Shown here: in pieces, positions 6,661-14,077 of the stretch
Layout of the letters: the number at the start of each line of letters is the position of its first letter
Position numbering within the stretch: position 1 is the first letter of the stretch
Assembly: GCA_947448105.1 (NCBI GenBank)
Contig: CANFNE010000023.1
Coordinates: 1 to 16,234, forward strand
Source: Burkholderiales bacterium
GTDB lineage: Bacteria; Pseudomonadota; Gammaproteobacteria; Burkholderiales; Burkholderiaceae_C
Direction: 5' to 3'
DNA: 16,234 bases
Position numbers and translations under genes: made by a program
The notes under the pieces: model-generated
Seen by the model: the letters and a program-made list of their open reading frames with translations, nothing else
Told to the model about the DNA's origin: nothing
Databases searched by the model: none

Positions 6661-6690
6661 GGCCTCGTTGCAAAACGAGGCCTTTTTTTT
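6661..6690 (+). terminator. Intrinsic terminator of the phasin transcript
   Basis: The perfect 9-bp stem GGCCTCGTT/AACGAGGCC (6661-6669 and 6674-6682), with loop GCAA, is followed by eight T residues. AA immediately before the stem can pair with the first T residues, which lengthens it. It lies 31 bp before the stop of the convergent patatin gene. Confidence 0.93.
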
Positions 6691-6720
6691 CGCCAATGCG
6701 TGACGCCCGGGTGCAAAAAT

Positions 6721-7632
6721 TCAGTGGGTTTTGGCCTCAATCGCCGCGCGCAATTGGGGCAAGGCCAGCAACATGGCCTGGCGCCCGGCTTCGATGGAAC
6801 GCCGACGGGCCGAAAAGTCGGCACTGGAGACGCCAGCGAGCTGCGGGCGAACCAGCACATCGGCGTCTTTGAGTTCGATGGCGCTGATGCTTTTTCCCAT
6901 GATGGTGAAGGTTTGCAGCAAAATTTCCAAGGTGCCGTTGGCCGCGCTGGCTTCCGCAGGGGTGGAGATGTCCACGGCAATGACCAGCTCGGCGCCCATC
7001 TTGCGTGCGGCACGCACCGGCACGGGGGAAACGAGACCCCCGTCAACATATTCACGTGTTCCCACTTTGACCGGTTGAAACACCGCAGGCACCGCGCTCG
7101 ACGCCCGCACTGCCGTGCCCGTGTCGCCACGCTGGAACAGCACCTCGGTGCCGCTGTTGAGGTCGGTCGCCACAATACCCAAGGGCAGCACCATGGCCTC
7201 AATAGGCCTTTGCCCCACTTGCACGTTGACGTACTTGGCCAAAGCCTCGCCGCGCAACACGCCACGGGTAAATATTTGCAGGGTCCAGTCGGCGATGGTC
7301 GCCTCTTCCATGGTTTCGGCGATGTGCTGAAGCTGGGCACCGGATTTGCCGCTGGCATACAAGGCCGCAACCACACTACCCGCCGAGGTACCAGTCACCA
7401 GCGCGGGGCGGATACCCGCTTCTTCCAATACCTGAATCACGCCCACATGCGCAAAACCGCGGGCCGCACCTCCCCCTAGGGCCAATCCAATGCGCGGCGG
7501 CACCTTGACCACCGGGGCGGCAGCCACGGCAACGGGTGGGGGAAGCACCAAGGGCGCAGACGACTGGGTGGCGCAGCCGCCCAAAAACAACACCAGGACC
7601 GCAGCCCCCCACTTCAAGAACATTTTTTCCAT
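6721..7632 (-). CDS. Patatin-like phospholipase lipoprotein (RssA-like)
   Basis: The 303-residue protein combines a lipoprotein signal with a patatin serine hydrolase domain. The N-terminus has Lys3/Lys7, a hydrophobic core and lipobox LGGC with Cys20 as the lipidated residue, then a Pro/Ala/Val-rich tether (about 26-46). The catalytic domain shows the oxyanion loop GGGAARGF (53-60), nucleophile elbow GTSAG with Ser83, and Asp197 in DGG, giving the Ser-Asp dyad of patatins. It probably acts as a lipid acyl hydrolase anchored in the envelope; Ala21 after the lipid Cys does not suggest inner-membrane retention. ATG 7632 is used; an ATG 9 bases downstream is equally plausible, with little change to the signal. 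It is convergent with phaP and divergent from the next small gene by 58 bp. The family is certain, the lipid substrate unknown. Confidence 0.9.
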   Translation of the reverse strand: MEKMFLKWGAAVLVLFLGGCATQSSAPLVLPPPVAVAAAPVVKVPPRIGLALGGGAARGFAHVGVIQVLEEAGIRPALVTGTSAGSVVAALYASGKSGAQLQHIAETMEEATIADWTLQIFTRGVLRGEALAKYVNVQVGQRPIEAMVLPLGIVATDLNSGTEVLFQRGDTGTAVRASSAVPAVFQPVKVGTREYVDGGLVSPVPVRAARKMGAELVIAVDISTPAEASAANGTLEILLQTFTIMGKSISAIELKDADVLVRPQLAGVSSADFSARRRSIEAGRQAMLLALPQLRAAIEAKTH

Positions 7633-7690
7633 AACTGATCCAAATAACAGTGTGCCAAAATGAATCTCAACAATTCAATAGAAAGTTTGC

Positions 7691-7918
7691 ATGTCACGTC
7701 CTAGTGTCTGGGCGCCCAAGGTCGCCGCCTTGGTGCAGTCCGGCAACAGCCAGGCAGCGCTGGCCCAAATCAAGGTCGCACCCTCGGTACGCGACGTGCA
7801 ACAGTTGCGCGACTTGCTGCTCAAACAAAAGTTGCTGGCGGGTAACCGCAATGTTGACCAAGCCACTGCCGACCAAATCGTTGCCCTTTCGGCACCGCGC
7901 CTGCATCGTTCACCCTAG
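7691..7918 (+). CDS. Small protein of unknown function, 75 residues
   Basis: I do not recognise this protein. It is 75 residues, starts MSRPSVWAPKVAALVQSGNS, and is predicted by eye to be mostly helical: Ala/Leu/Gln-rich with a charged middle (VRDVQQLRDLLLKQKLL) and no signal peptide, membrane segment or Cys. Support for a real gene is the ATG divergent from the patatin gene, the steady GC-rich codon pattern, the lack of a competing gene on the other strand, and an intrinsic terminator about 45 bp after the stop. The ribosome binding site is weak (AGAAAG). The helix pattern could suit a small protein-binding or repeat-like role, but no function can be assigned. Confidence 0.6.
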   Translation: MSRPSVWAPKVAALVQSGNSQAALAQIKVAPSVRDVQQLRDLLLKQKLLAGNRNVDQATADQIVALSAPRLHRSP

Positions 7919-7958
7919 GCGCTGGCCGTTCGGGGTATAGGCCCGCCCGTTCAGACGT

Positions 7959-7987
7959 AAAAAAGGCCCTGCACGGGCCTCTTTTTT
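7959..7987. terminator. Bidirectional intrinsic terminator
   Basis: An A6 run, the stem GGCCC/GGGCC around loop TGCAC, and the tail TCTTTTTT form a symmetrical element that can stop transcription from both sides. It ends the 75-residue gene (plus strand) and the Lys/His-rich gene (minus strand, stop at 8002), and sits exactly between their stops. Confidence 0.88.
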
Positions 7988-8001
7988 GGCAACGCAGCAA
8001 A

Positions 8002-8244
8002 TTACATGGCTGCTTTCTTCTTGTGCTTCGCGGCCTTGTGCTTCTTGACGCTGACCTTGTGCGTTTGCTTCTTGCTGTGTTTTTTGGTAGGTGCTTCTGC
8101 TTTGGCCGAGTTGTCCACGGCGGCGGCGGGAGCAGGCTGCACCACAGCGGGCGCCACGGGTGCCACAGCAGGAGCCGTTTGCGCGAAGGACAAGGAGGCT
8201 GCCAAGGACAGCACCGATACGGCGAACAGGGAATTCAGTTTCAT
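8002..8244 (-). CDS. Small exported Ala/Pro/Lys/His-rich protein
   Basis: The 80-residue product has three zones: a Sec signal peptide (MKLNSLFAVSVLSLAASLSF, Ala21, probable cleavage before Gln22), an Ala/Pro/Val-rich middle (about 23-45), and a very basic tail (52-79) made of KKHSKK, KKHKAAKHKKK and similar blocks. There is no Cys and no recognisable domain. The layout resembles acid-shock proteins of the Asr type, which are exported and Lys/His/Ala-rich, but I see no sequence signature that proves homology; a periplasmic polyanion- or metal-binding protein would look similar. The start at 8244 is chosen because it begins the signal peptide; a longer frame to 8316 adds 24 residues unlike a signal. 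TACGAT on the minus strand (8285-8290) is a possible -10. It lies downstream of nagZ and shares the bidirectional terminator. Confidence 0.72.
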   Translation of the reverse strand: MKLNSLFAVSVLSLAASLSFAQTAPAVAPVAPAVVQPAPAAAVDNSAKAEAPTKKHSKKQTHKVSVKKHKAAKHKKKAAM

Positions 8245-8312
8245 TTTGTAGAACTTATTAGAGGGGTTGACACACAGGACGGGGATCGTAGCACGCTGGG
8301 CGTGGCTCGTCA

Positions 8313-9404
8313 TCAAAGAAGCCAGTCCAACGCTTGCATGTAGCGGGGCGAAACCATCAGGCTGTCCCAGCCGGGAGACGCAAAGCGTGGCAAGAGCGCC
8401 AGACGTCGCTCTTCGCTGCGCTCGTCCATGCGCCAGGTGCCCTGCACCTGAGCCTGTGTGAGCCCTGCGATAAGTTCATCAATGGGCGCGGTGCCGTCGG
8501 CCTGCGCCAGTGACTGGTTGCACAAAAGCACCATATCGCAGCCCGCCGCCAGCGCCGCCAGCGCCGCCTCGGTGTAACTCAAGGCCTGCCCGTTCATGAC
8601 GCGGGCGCCGGCCATGGACAGGTCGTCGCTAAACACCGCGCCTTCAAACCCGAGCTGGCCACGCAGCACGTCTTGCAGCCAGATGCTGGAAAAACCTGCC
8701 GGGCGGCTGTCCACCTTGGGGTAAATCACGTGCGCCGGCATGACGCTTCCCAGCGTCGCGCCCAACCAGCGGTAGGGTGCGGCGTCGTCGGCCAAAATGG
8801 TTTTGAGACCGCGCTTGTCCACCGGCACCGCCAGGTGCGAATCGGCCTTGACAAAACCGTGGCCGGGAAAGTGTTTGCCACAGCTCTCCATGCCGCTTTG
8901 CAGCAAGCCATGGACCAGGCCCTGGGCAAGCAGGCTGACCACGCGCGGGTCACGGGCAAAAGCGCGGTCGCCAATCACACTGCTGGCGCCGTAGTCCAAG
9001 TCCAAAACCGGCGTAAAGCTGAAGTCCACGCCGCAGGCGCGCAACTCTGCGCCCAGCACATAGCCACAGGCGCCGGCCGCACGCACCGCGTCCAGTGGCC
9101 CGGCCTTGCGCCCTGCTCTGGGCGCAGCCAGCCACATTTCGCCCAGGGCGCGCATGGGGGGAATATGGGTGAAACCATCGTTTTTGAAACGCTGCACGCG
9201 GCCGCCTTCGTGGTCCACACAAATCAGCAGGTCCGGGCGCAGGCGCTTGATGCTTTTGCACAAGGCAGTGAGTTGGGTGCGGCTTTCCCAGTTGCGGCCA
9301 AAAAGAATCAGACCGCCGACCAGCGGATGGCGCAGGCGTTTGCGGTCTACCGGGCTCAGGCGCGTGCCTGCAATGTCAATAACCAAGGGCGCGTGAAAAC
9401 TCAT
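8313..9404 (-). CDS. nagZ: Beta-N-acetylhexosaminidase NagZ
   Basis: The 363-residue glycoside hydrolase family 3 enzyme removes GlcNAc from anhydromuropeptides in the cytoplasm during peptidoglycan recycling, the step that yields inducers of AmpC in many bacteria. Family marks are GLILFGRNW (31-39), VDHEGGRVQRF (63-73), GKHFPGHG (176-183), the DSH dyad loop (Asp188/His190) and SDDLSM (259-264), whose Asp260 is the expected nucleophile. No signal peptide is present, as expected for NagZ. It is the last gene of the lepA operon, 58 bp after acpS. The length is slightly above the usual 340 or so. Confidence 0.95.
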   Translation of the reverse strand: MSFHAPLVIDIAGTRLSPVDRKRLRHPLVGGLILFGRNWESRTQLTALCKSIKRLRPDLLICVDHEGGRVQRFKNDGFTHIPPMRALGEMWLAAPRAGRKAGPLDAVRAAGACGYVLGAELRACGVDFSFTPVLDLDYGASSVIGDRAFARDPRVVSLLAQGLVHGLLQSGMESCGKHFPGHGFVKADSHLAVPVDKRGLKTILADDAAPYRWLGATLGSVMPAHVIYPKVDSRPAGFSSIWLQDVLRGQLGFEGAVFSDDLSMAGARVMNGQALSYTEAALAALAAGCDMVLLCNQSLAQADGTAPIDELIAGLTQAQVQGTWRMDERSEERRLALLPRFASPGWDSLMVSPRYMQALDWLL

Positions 9405-9462
9405 AAAAGGCGGCGTTGTGAGTGGGAACAGGGCTGAGCGAGTTGCTGCAGATCACGGAAGG

Positions 9463-9855
9463 TTAAGGCGCTTCGACGATGCAAAAGCTCACGGCGTAGT
9501 CGCTCTCGTCGCTCAAGGTGACTTTGGCTTGCAGGCCCTTGGCCTCAAACCACGTTTTCAGGCCGCCATGCAAGACCACTACGGGCGCGCCACTGGGCAG
9601 GTTGGCAATCTCACACAGGCGCCAGGTCATGGGCATGCGCATGCCCAGGCCCACCGCTTTGCTGAACGCCTCTTTGGCGCTAAAGCGGGTGGCCAGGTAG
9701 CGCACACCGCGCTCGGGCCAGCGTGCGCTGCGGGCCTTCCAGGTGGCCAGCTCACCCTCTGCCAAAACTTTGGCGGCAAAACGGTCCCCGTGGCGTTCCA
9801 GGCTGGCGCGGATACGCCGGATGTCGCAAATGTCCGTGCCTACGCCGTAAATCAT
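9463..9855 (-). CDS. acpS: Holo-[acyl-carrier-protein] synthase AcpS
   Basis: The 130-residue enzyme transfers 4'-phosphopantetheine from coenzyme A to apo-ACP, activating it for fatty acid synthesis. The start MIYGVGTDICDIRRI carries the Mg-binding Asp8, and RFSAKEAFSKA (58-68) holds Glu62, the other metal and catalytic residue. The later VTLSDESDYAVSFCIVE block is typical. ATG 9855 overlaps the pdxJ TGA in an ATGA junction and gives the standard MIYGVGTD start; a TTG four codons upstream is less likely. The pdxJ-acpS order is conserved widely in proteobacteria. Confidence 0.95.
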   Translation of the reverse strand: MIYGVGTDICDIRRIRASLERHGDRFAAKVLAEGELATWKARSARWPERGVRYLATRFSAKEAFSKAVGLGMRMPMTWRLCEIANLPSGAPVVVLHGGLKTWFEAKGLQAKVTLSDESDYAVSFCIVEAP

Positions 9856-10610
9856 GGCCGCAGGCAACGCAGATAGGCCTCCACCGCCCCGGCGTAGCCG
9901 CGTTCCAGCGCGTCGCCAATCAGGGCGTGGCCGATCGACACTTCACGCAGGCCCGGCACCTGGCGGGCAAAGGCGGCCAGGTTGTCCAGGTTCAGGTCGT
10001 GGCCAGCGTTGACTCCCAGGCCCGCATCCAGTGCCGCACGCGCGGCCTGGGCAAAGCGCGCAAGCTGAGCCGTCTGCTGCGCAGTGCCCCAGCCGGCGGC
10101 ATAGGGCTCGGTGTACAGCTCCACCCGGTCTGCCCCCACGGCGCGCGCAGCCGCCATGGCAACAGGCTCGGCGTCCATGAAAAGGCTTACGCGCACGCCC
10201 CATGCGTGGCACTGGGCGATCAACGGGCGCAGGCGCTGCGCGTCTTGGGGGAAATTCCAGCCGTGGTCGCTGGTGAACTGGCCTTCGCCGTCGGGGACAA
10301 AAGTCACCTGATGCACCGGCAGCTTGCGCGCCACCAATTGGCCCACGCAGTCCATCAAGTTGTGCAAGGGGTTGCCTTCGATATTGAACTCGCGATCCGG
10401 CCAGGCCTGCATCAGGTGCGCGAGTTCTTCCACGTCACTGGCGCGAATATGGCGCGCGTCCGGTCGGGGGTGCACCGTGATGCCCGAGGCCCCCGCCTGC
10501 AGACACAAGGTGGCTGCCCGGGTGACACTGGGAATGCCCAGGTGGCGCGTGTTGCGCACCAGTGCGACCTTGTTGAGGTTGACAGAAAGAGCGGTGGCGT
10601 GGGGCTTCAT
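9852..10610 (-). CDS. pdxJ: Pyridoxine 5'-phosphate synthase PdxJ
   Basis: The 252-residue TIM-barrel enzyme condenses 1-deoxy-D-xylulose 5-phosphate with 3-amino-2-oxopropyl phosphate to pyridoxine 5'-phosphate in DXP-dependent vitamin B6 synthesis. Catalytic and phosphate-binding residues can be placed: His47 and Arg49 in TVHPRP, His54, Glu78 in FNIEGN, His204 in VNAGHDLN, and the late SIGHALIG. The N-terminal block reads SVNLNKVALVRN, where the E. coli enzyme has VNIDHIATLRN, so Asp-His becomes Asn-Lys. With TFVPDGEGQFTSDHGWNF in the middle, this marks the second PdxJ subtype. ATG 10610 gives the usual start, 10 bp after recO; an upstream TTG in the same frame is unlikely. Confidence 0.94.
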   Translation of the reverse strand: MKPHATALSVNLNKVALVRNTRHLGIPSVTRAATLCLQAGASGITVHPRPDARHIRASDVEELAHLMQAWPDREFNIEGNPLHNLMDCVGQLVARKLPVHQVTFVPDGEGQFTSDHGWNFPQDAQRLRPLIAQCHAWGVRVSLFMDAEPVAMAAARAVGADRVELYTEPYAAGWGTAQQTAQLARFAQAARAALDAGLGVNAGHDLNLDNLAAFARQVPGLREVSIGHALIGDALERGYAGAVEAYLRCLRP

Positions 10611-10620
10611 GGCGGGCGGA

Positions 10621-11370
10621 TCAAAGGGACTGGATATCAATCATCATCTGCCGGGTGCGCAGGGTTGGGGTGCCGCAATGGTAGTGCAGCAAGGCGCGCA
10701 ACTGGGGCTTGAGCTCGGCGCTCACCTGCGCGCAGGCGCGCAACGTGGCGGTGAAAGGTGCATCGGGCGCCAGCGTCGCCTGCAAATCCGCCCACTGGGC
10801 GCCACGCAGGCTAGCGCGTTCGTCGCCATGGGCCAGGCGCAACCCGCCCTCGGCCACCAGGGTGTAGCGGGCATCGGGCAGCAACGTGCCCAGTGTCATG
10901 GTTTGCACGTCCAGTTGCGGCAGCAGGCCCACTTCGCGCAGCAGCAGCAGCTCGTAGCTGCGCAGCGCCGCCTGCAGCACTTCGCCGTGCTGGCTGGCAA
11001 TCACTTCGACCACGCGGGCATAGATGTCAAACAGCACCGGGTGCGGGTCGTCACGGGCCAGCAGGGTGAGCAGCAACTCGTTGAGGTAATAGCCCGACAA
11101 GAGCGCGTCGCCGGAGGGCATGACGTGGCCGCCCTGCCACTCGGCGCTCTTGAGTGAACGTATTTCGGCATCGCCGCCAAAGGCCAGGTGCAGCGGCTGC
11201 ATGGGCAGCAATATCGGGCGAAAACTGGAGCTGGGTCGTTTGGCGCCCTTGGCCACCAGCGCAATACGGCCGTGGTGGCGGGTAAACACCTCCACGATCA
11301 GGCTGGACTCGCTCCAGTCGTAGCGGTGCAGCACATACGCGGGCTCGTCTGCGATGCGCCGGGTGGCCAT
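10621..11370 (-). CDS. recO: DNA repair protein RecO
   Basis: The 249-residue protein works in RecFOR-dependent recombination repair, helping to load RecA onto SSB-coated single-stranded DNA. It shows an N-terminal OB fold (EPAYVLHRYDWSESSLIVEV then FTRHHGRIALVAKGAKRPSS, about 8-48), followed by the helical C-terminal domain with GYYLNELLLTLLARDDPHP and a LRSYELLLLREVGLLP segment. No CxxC zinc-finger pairs are visible, as in E. coli RecO. Its ATG follows the era TAA with no gap (TAAATG), which implies reinitiation or coupled translation. The era-recO-pdxJ order supports the call. Confidence 0.94.
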   Translation of the reverse strand: MATRRIADEPAYVLHRYDWSESSLIVEVFTRHHGRIALVAKGAKRPSSSFRPILLPMQPLHLAFGGDAEIRSLKSAEWQGGHVMPSGDALLSGYYLNELLLTLLARDDPHPVLFDIYARVVEVIASQHGEVLQAALRSYELLLLREVGLLPQLDVQTMTLGTLLPDARYTLVAEGGLRLAHGDERASLRGAQWADLQATLAPDAPFTATLRACAQVSAELKPQLRALLHYHCGTPTLRTRQMMIDIQSL

Positions 11371-12423
11371 TTACTCGTAACCAAACGAGCGTACGCGGGC
11401 TTCGTCGTCGGCCCAACCGGAACGCACCTTGACCCACATCTCGATGAAAACCTTGCAATCAAGCAGCTTTTCCAGCTCGACCCGGGTTTCCATGCCGATG
11501 CGCTTGATGCGTTCGCCCTTGTCGCCAATCACCATGGCCTTGTGGCCATCGCGCTCCACCACAATCGTCGCTGCAATGCGCAAGAGCCGCTTTTGCTTGC
11601 CCCGGCCCGGCTCTTCTTCAAACTTGTCGATCACCACGGTGGACGTGTAGGGCAGTTCGTCCCCGGTCAGGCGAAACAGCTTTTCGCGCACGGTTTCGCT
11701 GGCCAGGAATTTTTCGCTGCGGTCGGTCAGCTCGTCTTCGGCGTACCACCAGCCTTGTTCGGGCAGGTATTTTTCGCAAATACCGAGCATGCGTTCAATG
11801 TCTTTGGCGTTTTTGGCCGACATGGGCACAAATTCGGCAAAGGCGTGGCGCTGCTGCATTTCCTGCAACCAAGGCGCAATGTCGGCGCGGCGGTTCACCT
11901 GGTCGAGCTTGTTGGCCACCAAGAGCGTGGGCACGGTTTTGCTCAAAAGCGCCAGCACTTTGGCATCGGCCTGGTTGAACATACCAGCTTCCACCACAAA
12001 CAAAATCAGGTCCACATCACCCACCGCGCCCATCACGGTCTTGTTGAGCGAGCGGTTCAGCGCGTTGTTGTGCCGGGTCTGGAAACCAGGCGTGTCCACA
12101 AACACAAACTGTGTGGCGCCCCGGGTGTGGATGCCGGTAATGCGGTGGCGCGTGGTTTGCGCCTTGCGCGAGGTGATGCTGATCTTTTGCCCCACCAGCG
12201 CGTTCATGAGGGTGGACTTGCCCACATTGGGCTTGCCCACAATCGCGACCAGGCCGCAGCGCTCACCGTCCTGCGTGGCAGCGCCGGGAGCTGCGCGCGG
12301 TGTGGTTTTGAGCAAGCCTTCGAGCATGCTTTCCAGGTCGGCGCCGTCGTCCATGCGGGGCACCACGGCGGCGGCGGGCAGTGGAACAGAGCTGGTCTTG
12401 GGCGTTGTTTTTTTAGTTGTCAT
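11371..12423 (-). CDS. era: GTPase Era, with N-terminal extension
   Basis: The 350-residue essential GTPase binds 16S rRNA near its 3' end and takes part in 30S maturation. G motifs are complete: GKPNVGKS (63-70), the switch region with SRKAQTTRHR, DTPG (110-113), NKLD (171-174) and SAK (202-204). A C-terminal KH domain contains VIGDKGERIKRIG. Era is usually about 300 residues; this one carries some 55 extra N-terminal residues that are Thr/Lys then Pro/Ala-rich with an acidic patch (MDDGADLESMLEGLL). ATG 12423 overlaps the rnc stop by 11 bp. An internal ATG at residue 24 would shorten the extension. Confidence 0.95.
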   Translation of the reverse strand: MTTKKTTPKTSSVPLPAAAVVPRMDDGADLESMLEGLLKTTPRAAPGAATQDGERCGLVAIVGKPNVGKSTLMNALVGQKISITSRKAQTTRHRITGIHTRGATQFVFVDTPGFQTRHNNALNRSLNKTVMGAVGDVDLILFVVEAGMFNQADAKVLALLSKTVPTLLVANKLDQVNRRADIAPWLQEMQQRHAFAEFVPMSAKNAKDIERMLGICEKYLPEQGWWYAEDELTDRSEKFLASETVREKLFRLTGDELPYTSTVVIDKFEEEPGRGKQKRLLRIAATIVVERDGHKAMVIGDKGERIKRIGMETRVELEKLLDCKVFIEMWVKVRSGWADDEARVRSFGYE

Positions 12424-13093
12424 GGTCGACCTTGGTATGAATGGTTTGCAGCATGGCGGCGGCGGCGGCCTGCTCGGCGGCGCGGCGTGAGCCGCCAATG
12501 CCGCGCTCGGACAGACGCAGCTCGGCAATTTCGCAGGCTACGTCAAAACTTTGCTGGTGCGCCGCGCCCATGACAGCTACCACCCGGTATTCGGGCAGCT
12601 TGAGCTTGCGGGCCTGCAACCACTCTTGTAGCCCGGTTTTCGGGTCTTTGCCAATGGCGTCCATCTGCGGGTTGACGTCTACTGCCTCAAACAGGCGCTG
12701 CACCAGCGCTTGGGCTGCGGCGTAACCGGCATCCAGATACACCGCGCCGATGATGGCCTCCAACGCATCGGCCAATATAGAGGGGCGCTTAGGGCCGCCC
12801 GAGCGCATTTCACCTTCGCCGAGTTTGAGCAGCTTGGGCAAACCCAGGTCTACCGCCAACTTGTGCAAGGTGTCCTGGCGCACGAGGTTGGCGCGCACGC
12901 GCGACAAATCACCTTCGGGCAGCGCGCTCAGGCGCAGGTAAAGCAAATCAGACACCGCGAGGTTGAGCACCGAGTCGCCCAAAAACTCCAAGCGCTCGTA
13001 GTGGTCAATGGAAAAGCTGCGGTGCGTCAGCGCCCGCGCCAGCAAGGTGGGGTCTTTGAAAACGTGTTGCAGCCGTTGCTGCAACTGTTGCAT
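12413..13093 (-). CDS. rnc: Ribonuclease III
   Basis: The 226-residue endonuclease cleaves double-stranded RNA, notably the 30S rRNA precursor. The RNase III domain has the signature ERLEFLGDS (33-41) with metal-binding Glu36/Asp40, and DALEAIIGAVYLDAG with Asp108 and Glu111. A C-terminal dsRNA-binding domain ends in GGSRRAAEQAAAAAML. ATG 13093 gives a normal-length start (MQQLQQRLQHVF); an in-frame TTG at 13105 would add four residues. Neither start has a strong Shine-Dalgarno, so coupling to lepB, whose stop is about 18 bp upstream, is likely. The lepB-rnc-era order is conserved. Confidence 0.95.
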   Translation of the reverse strand: MQQLQQRLQHVFKDPTLLARALTHRSFSIDHYERLEFLGDSVLNLAVSDLLYLRLSALPEGDLSRVRANLVRQDTLHKLAVDLGLPKLLKLGEGEMRSGGPKRPSILADALEAIIGAVYLDAGYAAAQALVQRLFEAVDVNPQMDAIGKDPKTGLQEWLQARKLKLPEYRVVAVMGAAHQQSFDVACEIAELRLSERGIGGSRRAAEQAAAAAMLQTIHTKVDHDN

Positions 13094-13111
13094 GTCGTGG
13101 TTCAAACCGAT

Positions 13112-14077
13112 TTAGTGGAAGGACCCGATGCGCTTCAAGCTACCAAAGTTCATCCAGACAAAAAACGCCTTGCCAACAATATTGCGCTCAGGCACAAAAC
13201 CCCAGTAACGGGAGTCAAGCGAGTTGTCGCGGTTGTCGCCCATCATGAAATAGCTGCCTTCGGGTACTTTGCAGCTCACGCCTTCAACCGTGTAGTTGCA
13301 GGCCTCGGAGCCCGGGAAACGGTCGGTGCCCGGCACAAAGGCGGGCCGATCGTCGTCATTGAGCAGGCGGTGGGGCTTATCCCCCAGCTTTTCCTCGTAC
13401 TGCTTGAAGTAGCGCATGGCGTCTTCGTCGAAAAACTCCGGCACCGACTGGGTCTCAATCACCTGACCGTTGATGGTCAGGCGCTTGTTCAGGTAAGCCA
13501 CGGTGTCACCCGGCAGACCCACCACGCGCTTGATGTAGTCCAGGCTGGGCTTGGGCGGGTAGCGAAACACCATCACGTCACCGCGCTGGGGCTTGGTGCC
13601 CTCGGTGAGCTTGGCGTTGATCACTGGCAAGCGCAGGCCGTAGTGGAATTTATTCACCAAGATCAAGTCACCTACCAGCAAGGTGGGAATCATGGAGCCC
13701 GATGGAATCTTGAAAGGCTCCACAATAAATGAGCGCAAAAAAAACACTGAAATGATGACCGGGAACAGTCCGGCAGTCCAATCCAGCCACCAGGGTTGGG
13801 CCAGGATCGTGGCCTGGGCTTGCGCCACGCTGCTGTCCACCTGGGTGATGCCTTGTTTGGCCAGTTCGGCGCGGCGTTGCGCGTCGGCCGCTTCCAGGCG
13901 CTGCGCAGCGGCCAGCCGCGCGGGCAAAAAGTAGTAACGCTCAGCGACCCAGTACAGGCCGCTGACCACGCTGGCCATGAACAAGAGCAGCGCAAAGTTG
14001 CCTTCGACAAAGCCCAGGTACCAAGAACCCGCGTAGGCCACAAAGGCGCCCAACACCAAAGCGGTCAGCGCTTGCAT
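13112..14077 (-). CDS. lepB: Signal peptidase I (LepB)
   Basis: The 321-residue inner-membrane serine protease removes signal peptides from exported proteins on the periplasmic face. Two hydrophobic segments at about 4-22 and 27-45 are followed by a cytoplasmic charged Ala/Gln/Arg-rich stretch (50-90), then a membrane segment at about 102-117. The catalytic pair is Ser128 in KIPSGSMIPTL and Lys183 in DYIKRVVGLPGD, and box E is GDNRDNSLDSR (280-290). A long insert between about 205 and 268 carries the extended beta domain and two cysteines (260, 269). ATG 14077 overlaps the lepA TGA (TGATG), the usual coupled junction. Confidence 0.95.
   Translation of the reverse strand: MQALTALVLGAFVAYAGSWYLGFVEGNFALLLFMASVVSGLYWVAERYYFLPARLAAAQRLEAADAQRRAELAKQGITQVDSSVAQAQATILAQPWWLDWTAGLFPVIISVFFLRSFIVEPFKIPSGSMIPTLLVGDLILVNKFHYGLRLPVINAKLTEGTKPQRGDVMVFRYPPKPSLDYIKRVVGLPGDTVAYLNKRLTINGQVIETQSVPEFFDEDAMRYFKQYEEKLGDKPHRLLNDDDRPAFVPGTDRFPGSEACNYTVEGVSCKVPEGSYFMMGDNRDNSLDSRYWGFVPERNIVGKAFFVWMNFGSLKRIGSFH

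Noticed and set aside
5947..6696. Minus-strand open frame of 249 codons opposite phaP
   Set aside because: It would run through the phasin gene and its terminator; Gly/Phe/Leu-rich without motif, and phaP has the full set of expression signals.
6612..6872. Plus-strand frame of 86 codons after phaP
   Set aside because: It reads through the strong intrinsic terminator and into the opposite strand of the patatin gene; no ribosome binding site or homology is visible.
11188..12573. Plus-strand open frame of 461 codons opposite era and recO
   Set aside because: It is antisense to two clearly identified genes and has low-complexity His/Gly/Arg/Ala composition without a domain.
12710..13732. Plus-strand open frame of 340 codons opposite rnc and lepB
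   Set aside because: It spans two opposite-strand genes and their junction, with shadow composition only.
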